10,281 nt of DNA, taken from positions 1 through 10,281 of the forward strand of contig CAYTOJ010000069.1 of NCBI GenBank assembly GCA_964439415.1, read 5' to 3'. The translations under genes and the position numbers were made by a program. Shown in pieces: positions 6,483-10,281 of this stretch. The notes beneath the pieces were generated by a model. The model searched no databases and was not told the DNA's origin. It saw nothing but the letters and a program-made list of their open reading frames with translations. The first letter of the stretch is position 1. Every line of letters begins with the position of its first letter. Source of the stretch: CAYTOJ01 sp964439415 (lineage in GTDB: Bacteria > Pseudomonadota > Alphaproteobacteria > Rickettsiales > CAZAGG01).

Positions 6483-9260
6483 TTAGCCGAGGAATGCTTG
6501 CTGAGTTTGTTTATTACCTAATCCCTCAGCACCAGCATTAAGTTCACCAGTTTTTGCATTGGGGTCAGTAAAGAAGGCAGTAGCACCAGCAAACAGATTC
6601 TCCAGACTTTTAAATACCGTCGGTTCCGGAGTGTATTCGTAAGTAATCGAAGTTATTGGTGTAGCGCTACCTAGATTTGCCTTTACTACATCCCAAGTTC
6701 CCATATCTGGTTGAGCTTTTAGATATTCAAGAAACTTACTAACGTTAGCTTTATCAGCGAGCAGTGAAGCTTTTACGCTGTCAGGCAAGCTGGATGCGGT
6801 AATAACCTCGGCAATATCATTACCTGCAAGGTCAAGCTGAGTAGGCTTATGCTCAATCCCTGGCAGAACATCAGTTTTCCCATTATTTATCACAGTGTTC
6901 CAAGTGGTTGTACCTATCAAACCTGCCAGTGCATTTGCAATATACGTAGTATCATAATTGATATTAACACTATCGCCAGTTTTCAGGTTCTCAATACCGT
7001 CAAATGGTGGTTTGCCAGCTTGGGTATTCTCAGTCACTTTCGCCTTTAATGCATCCGCCAGCTTTTGCAAATCTGGATCAGATATTTGATAATTGGCTGG
7101 AATGGCTGCTCTTAAGCTTGGAGCGGTTATATTGTTAGGGTCGAGTTTATCTTTTATCTCACTCAACACAACCCCCGGCTCTACATAGTCTATGTAATTA
7201 TAGCCATTGCTGACTATGCTGCTGATATTGGTTTTGATGTCCTGAATTCTATCAGCATGTTGGAGATTAGCGCGTTGCTTATATGCTCCATTCAAAGTAT
7301 CGGCCAGGGAGGTGATTGCTTCCGTTGGTACGGCTATTGTACCGTCAGCATTTTTGAGTGACGCCAGATATGAATTTGGCGCATTTAATACCGCATTGTC
7401 GATCAAATCTTTTATTTTAGGCTCTAGGCTTTCCCTGGTTACGCTTGTGCCATTTGCGTAAACAGCCGTTAAATTCAACCCATTCAAAATAGCCGGAGTC
7501 ATATCTGGTGTTTTGAAGGTATAGCTGAAACCAAGTTCAGGTGTATTTTCTACACCAATAAGGCTGCCACCATTCATTTTGCTGTATTTATCTAGTGATG
7601 CAGCATATTGTCCAGCTAAAGCATCAGATGTAAGGCCATTTACATTATCAAACTTAAAGAAAGCATTCAGCCCTGGCTCAAGTGGATCCACACCTCCATC
7701 TATAGCTGCATGAAATTTGACCATTGCGGTTTTAAAAATTTCAGGAGTTATAGTTTTTGACGGATCATCTATATATTTACTGATATTGCTTAATAGAATT
7801 TTTTGAGCATCAGCCGGACTCATTTGCAGAGTCATAGGAATGTCTTGCGCAAGATTTTCCGTTACTTGACCATTGTAATAAGCATAAGCAGCATTGAGAT
7901 AGTCATTTATCTGGTTTGCCGTTACATCATCAAGAGCATTAATGTTTGTTAAATCTTTCTTGAAAAGTTCCTCTAATTCAGCTTTTTGTGCGGGAACCTC
8001 GCATGCCTCTTTTATAAGTTGATTAATATCAACTTGGCCATTCGTGAATGAACTGTTATTTAGTATGCAAACATCCTGATTTGGTTCTGCTTTCTTAAAC
8101 TCCATTAATTTTTTAATGAGTATTTCCGCATTAGTAGGTTCCGGGCCATTATCCACTACGGTAGGAATAAAACTGCCATTCCTTGCAGCTATAGGAATGA
8201 ATAAAGAATTAGCAGCAGCAATCCCGGCTGACCTTCCGCCGCCCGGTGGGGTAGGTTCTGGAGCTTCTTCCTCAGCTGTTGGAGCAAACTCAGGCAGCAT
8301 TACAGGCTTAGTGGTCAATACCGGAAATTGATTATTACTTCTATCCCCACGCTCTACTTCAATTGGTAGTGGTTTACCTGATACTTCTGTCTGCAAACCT
8401 GGTACAACTATAGCTTCAGTAGCTGGTTTGAGGGTTGCCGTGTCCTTCACCGGTGTTGGAACTTCGCACCATTCAGGTGCTCCAGGTAATCCTCCACCAT
8501 TAAAGTTTAATTCTTTGGTGATTGTGGAATGCATTTTTACAACACTCCCAGGCTCAAGATCAGCCAGTTGAATGGTTCTTCCGTTAGCATCCTTAAAAGT
8601 AGTACCCTGCCCAATAAAATGTATATCAAGCTGATGATCCACACACTGTTTTACACCTTCTGCGGAAAAAGTTGAGTATTCTGTTACTTGTCCGTTACTA
8701 ACCGTACTGGCAGGTACATGAATCATGAAACGGTGATATGTATCCTTAACATCATCATTGTCATTAATTCTGGTATCATCGTTAAGTTGTATATCAATAG
8801 GTGCACCTGTTAAATTTATAACATGGACGCCATTAGTGGTGCTGGTATCAGGGTCTATGGGATCGCGCCATAAAATAGCTATTTTCTCACCTTTGGCATT
8901 AAATACTTCTTGCTGATATTTCTCATCTACCGGAATGTTTAGTTCAGAACTTTTGCTCCATGTAAAAGTATCGGCATTAGGAAAAAGTTCCCCTGGGGTT
9001 TCTTCAGGAAAATTAACAACTATTGAGCCGATACCCTGAGTGGGGGATGGCACGAATGTATACTTGCCTTCAGGTGTTGGGCTGGTAGCAATAGCTATAA
9101 TATGCCCATCAATTATGGTTGCTACAGTAACATCATATGGTGGCTTGGCATAAGCCGCCTCTACTGCCGTATCTTCAGGATTATGTGTAATAATCGGTAG
9201 GTAAGCTCTGTTTGGTGCTGGGGTTTCGGGGGTTGGTTCTAGTCCATTTTGGCTCGACAT
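6483..9260 (-). CDS. Large protein of unknown function, 925 residues
   Basis: I do not recognise this protein. It has no N-terminal signal peptide and no membrane segment. The first part (about 28-300) is rich in beta-forming, Thr/Pro/Asp-containing sequence; a Pro/Glu/Gly-rich linker (about 325-345, with EEEAPEPTPPGGG) leads to a long, mostly helical-looking part (about 375-925). The motif N-x-x-[YF]-[LI]-P-[IT]-x-x-x-N occurs three times: 17-27, 351-361 and 361-371, the last two sharing an Asn, and each is followed by Pro/Glu residues. There are four cysteines (206, 265, 398, 420). AAGGG at 9275-9271, with a rather long spacer, supports the ATG at 9260. Hand counts give 16/60, 27/60 and 20/60 GC at 7741, 7801 and 8041, against 40/60 and 31/60 in tadA (2881, 3541), hinting at a different history. 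It has its own terminator and no partner gene. A secreted or surface protein is possible, but nothing proves it. Confidence 0.8.
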   Translation of the reverse strand: MSSQNGLEPTPETPAPNRAYLPIITHNPEDTAVEAAYAKPPYDVTVATIIDGHIIAIATSPTPEGKYTFVPSPTQGIGSIVVNFPEETPGELFPNADTFTWSKSSELNIPVDEKYQQEVFNAKGEKIAILWRDPIDPDTSTTNGVHVINLTGAPIDIQLNDDTRINDNDDVKDTYHRFMIHVPASTVSNGQVTEYSTFSAEGVKQCVDHQLDIHFIGQGTTFKDANGRTIQLADLEPGSVVKMHSTITKELNFNGGGLPGAPEWCEVPTPVKDTATLKPATEAIVVPGLQTEVSGKPLPIEVERGDRSNNQFPVLTTKPVMLPEFAPTAEEEAPEPTPPGGGRSAGIAAANSLFIPIAARNGSFIPTVVDNGPEPTNAEILIKKLMEFKKAEPNQDVCILNNSSFTNGQVDINQLIKEACEVPAQKAELEELFKKDLTNINALDDVTANQINDYLNAAYAYYNGQVTENLAQDIPMTLQMSPADAQKILLSNISKYIDDPSKTITPEIFKTAMVKFHAAIDGGVDPLEPGLNAFFKFDNVNGLTSDALAGQYAASLDKYSKMNGGSLIGVENTPELGFSYTFKTPDMTPAILNGLNLTAVYANGTSVTRESLEPKIKDLIDNAVLNAPNSYLASLKNADGTIAVPTEAITSLADTLNGAYKQRANLQHADRIQDIKTNISSIVSNGYNYIDYVEPGVVLSEIKDKLDPNNITAPSLRAAIPANYQISDPDLQKLADALKAKVTENTQAGKPPFDGIENLKTGDSVNINYDTTYIANALAGLIGTTTWNTVINNGKTDVLPGIEHKPTQLDLAGNDIAEVITASSLPDSVKASLLADKANVSKFLEYLKAQPDMGTWDVVKANLGSATPITSITYEYTPEPTVFKSLENLFAGATAFFTDPNAKTGELNAGAEGLGNKQTQQAFLG

Positions 9261-9665
9261 AATAAATTGTCCCTTAATACATTGTTGTCATTAACTGCAT
9301 GAAGCTGCCGATATGCACTAGCCAGTGTTTTTTATTTTATCTCATCGTTGCGGATAGTAGTCGTGGAGCAAATCTCCATATATTTAATGTTCCGCATCGC
9401 GTGCGAGATAAATACACACCAACGTTATGCAAATGCTGTATTCTTCTGCGTTTTCTTAAGTTCACAATAATATAAATATTAGAAATGTTCCATGATTGAA
9501 AAATTATAGTTTTATTAAACGCGGAACTAATGAACACGCACTTTTGATTGAATGAATAGTTGGGGATCAATATTGTATAAAACATTGCGATCATCAACGC
9601 GAACGCATTCTGTATAGCACAGAGCTATCGTTATGGATGGCTATAATGATATTCAATTAATAAAT

Positions 9666-9711
9666 GCGCGGTGGACGGGAAAATGATGCGGAGAAACCTT
9701 ATCCACCGCGC
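9666..9711. other. Strong intergenic hairpin, role unknown
   Basis: A perfect 10-bp stem, GCGCGGTGGA (9666-9675) with TCCACCGCGC (9702-9711), encloses a 26-base purine-rich loop. There is no T-run on either side, so it is not a normal terminator. It could belong to a small RNA (a TATAAT lies at 9642-9647 on plus) or be a protein-binding site. Confidence 0.35.
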
Positions 9712-9762
9712 TATTTCCATTAATAGCACGGAATTGATACGAAACTATGACAGTAATTGTCT

Positions 9763-9791
9763 TTGACTGCGGATGCGCTCCCAATTTTGAT
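9763..9791 (+). promoter_or_regulatory. Candidate sigma70-type promoter of sucB
   Basis: TTGACT (9763-9768), a 17-base spacer and TTTGAT (9786-9791) match the consensus at 5 and 4 of 6 positions. A GATAAT at 9789-9794 is a closer -10 but would need a 20-base spacer. If this is the promoter, element copy 3 lies in the 5' untranslated region of the sucB transcript. Confidence 0.3.
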
Positions 9792-9806
9792 AATCTTTTT
9801 TTTAGT

Positions 9807-10017
9807 TATACTGTTCGTATTTAAGAATAGACCTTATCTTGCGACCGTAAGGGAGCGCGCCAGCGCGTAGGGGGGAGGCCTTTGGGTCACAGCTTGAACA
9901 GACATGGGGTATCCCATGTCTGTTCTTAGCAGTGACGGGGTGCGCCCCCCTTAATAAATTAAAAATATACCGCTGGAACTCCCGCCTTCATCCGACTCTT
10001 CATTTGTGAGCGGTATA
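9807..10017 (+). repeat. TATAC-type structured element, copy 3 (leader of sucB)
   Basis: On plus it starts TATACTGTTCG (9807) and TTTAAGAATAGA, then has the 24-bp stretch identical to copy 1 (9838-9861) and a GCGCCAGCGCG and GGGGGGAGGC segment shared with copy 2. The core ends GGGGTGCGCCCCCC (9937-9950). The terminal hairpin pairs TATACCGCT (9966-9974) with AGCGGTATA (10009-10017); compared with copies 1 and 2 one C:G pair is now G:C, so pairing is kept. The loop keeps ACTCTTCA. It is longer than the other copies because of an extra palindrome at 9886-9936. It ends 65 bases before the sucB ATG, so here the ribosome site is not covered. Confidence 0.72.
9886..9936 (+). repeat. Extra palindrome inside element copy 3
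   Basis: A perfect 13-bp inverted repeat (GAACAGACATGGG at 9896-9908, complement at 9913-9925) with a 4-base loop is nested in a further GTCAC (9886-9890) and GTGAC (9932-9936) pair. At this place copies 1 and 2 have only a short turn, so this looks like an expansion of, or an insertion into, the central hairpin. Confidence 0.65.
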
Positions 10018-10082
10018 TCCTCTTGTTTTTGCCATTTTCCGGGCTAATATCCGGCTAAATTAATCAGGAGATTGGAAGTAAA

Positions 10083-10281
10083 ATGGCGATACCCGTACTT
10101 GTGCCCAATATGGGCGAATCTGTCAGCGAGGCGATTATCTCACGCTGGTTCAAAAAGCCCGGCGATGCCGTGAAGGCTGATGAACCTCTGGCGGAGCTGG
10201 AGACTGATAAAGTAACCATGGAAGTTTTTGCCAGTAATGGCGGTACACTAGCTGAAATCAGTTCCCCGGAAGGTGCAACCG
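10083..10281 (+). CDS. sucB: 2-oxoglutarate dehydrogenase E2, dihydrolipoyl succinyltransferase (N-terminal part)
   Basis: Only the first 66 residues are present; the gene runs off the window. They form most of a lipoyl domain, with NMGESVSEA at 9-17 and ETDKVTMEV at 40-48, where Lys43 is the residue that carries lipoate. These motifs are typical of OdhB/SucB, as distinct from the pyruvate dehydrogenase E2. The enzyme transfers the succinyl group to CoA in the TCA-cycle complex with E1 (SucA) and E3 (Lpd). The ATG follows GGAAG with a 4-base spacer, and AGGAG lies a little further up (10066-10070). sucA, usually directly upstream, is not here: the preceding gene is the divergent 925-residue one. 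Element copy 3 lies in its leader. Confidence 0.93.
   Translation, partial: MAIPVLVPNMGESVSEAIISRWFKKPGDAVKADEPLAELETDKVTMEVFASNGGTLAEISSPEGAT

Larger units (their letters stand above)
9261..9806. other. Gene-free AT-rich intergenic stretch
   Basis: This lies between the divergent 925-residue gene and sucB. It presumably holds the promoters of both. Apart from the hairpin at 9666-9711 and a sigma70-like promoter near 9763-9791, I see no structured RNA, tRNA or repeat. An 86-codon frame on the minus strand (9337-9597) has no family resemblance and no clear ribosome site, and is not called. Confidence 0.6.

Noticed and set aside
8010..8070. EF-hand or dockerin-like loop around FTNGQVDINQL in the 925-residue protein
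   Set aside because: Only the Gly, hydrophobic and Asp positions fit; the calcium-binding acidic residues at loop positions 1, 3 and 12 are missing.
9296..9317. TGCAT/ATGCA inverted repeat upstream of the 925-residue gene
   Set aside because: Five-base arms with a 12-base spacer are expected by chance; no further support.
9337..9597. Minus-strand 86-codon frame in the long intergenic stretch
   Set aside because: Composition looks like random AT-rich translation, no Shine-Dalgarno, no recognisable domain. A real small gene cannot be fully excluded.
1314..10017. CRISPR array interpretation of the repeated elements
   Set aside because: The copies are kilobases apart, structured and on both strands, without regular spacers or cas genes.

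Overview
The window looks like a chromosomal piece of an alphaproteobacterium of moderate GC content. The basis is an alphaproteobacterial-type tad (cpa) pilus order tadA-tadB-tadC, the start of an OdhB/SucB-type 2-oxoglutarate dehydrogenase E2, and a CtrA-like box array in front of tadA. No ribosomal or other taxonomic marker is present, so genus and family cannot be stated. Most genes lie on the minus strand; only the partial sucB gene and a terminator at the left edge are on plus.

Layout, left to right. 3-58: plus-strand intrinsic terminator of a gene outside the window. 85-269: MITE-like palindromic element flanked by a 9-bp direct repeat. 346-3961 (minus): tadA, tadB and tadC, encoding the motor ATPase and two inner-membrane platform proteins of a Tad/Flp pilus. 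No pilin, secretin, peptidase or tadZ is seen, so this is only a core part of the system. 4059-5227 (minus): rpe and a YqhA/UPF0114 membrane protein, overlapping by ATGA. 5393-6277 (minus): a membrane-anchored protein with two FKBP-like domains, whose start lies next to a 100-N assembly gap. 6483-9260 (minus): a 925-residue protein I cannot assign, AT-richer than its neighbours and with its own terminator. 9261-9806: a gene-free stretch. 10083 to the end (plus): sucB, truncated by the window edge.

The most striking feature is a family of three structured elements of about 165-210 bp at 1314-1481, 5229-5392 and 9807-10017. Each is in sense orientation relative to the gene just downstream (tadC, rpe, sucB). 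They share a TATAC-type head, a GC-rich hairpin core and a terminal hairpin with a 9-bp closing stem. That stem changes from C:G to G:C in copy 3 with pairing kept. In copies 1 and 2 the only Shine-Dalgarno-like sequence of the downstream gene lies inside the stem, so the element could be a cis-acting translational switch, a TA-targeting mobile repeat, or a mobile repeat adopted as a 5' leader. I recognise no described family here.

Functionally the window mixes pilus assembly (tad), central carbon metabolism (rpe, sucB), envelope protein folding (FKBP-like) and an orphan protein. The shared leader elements are the only visible link between the pilus and metabolic genes.
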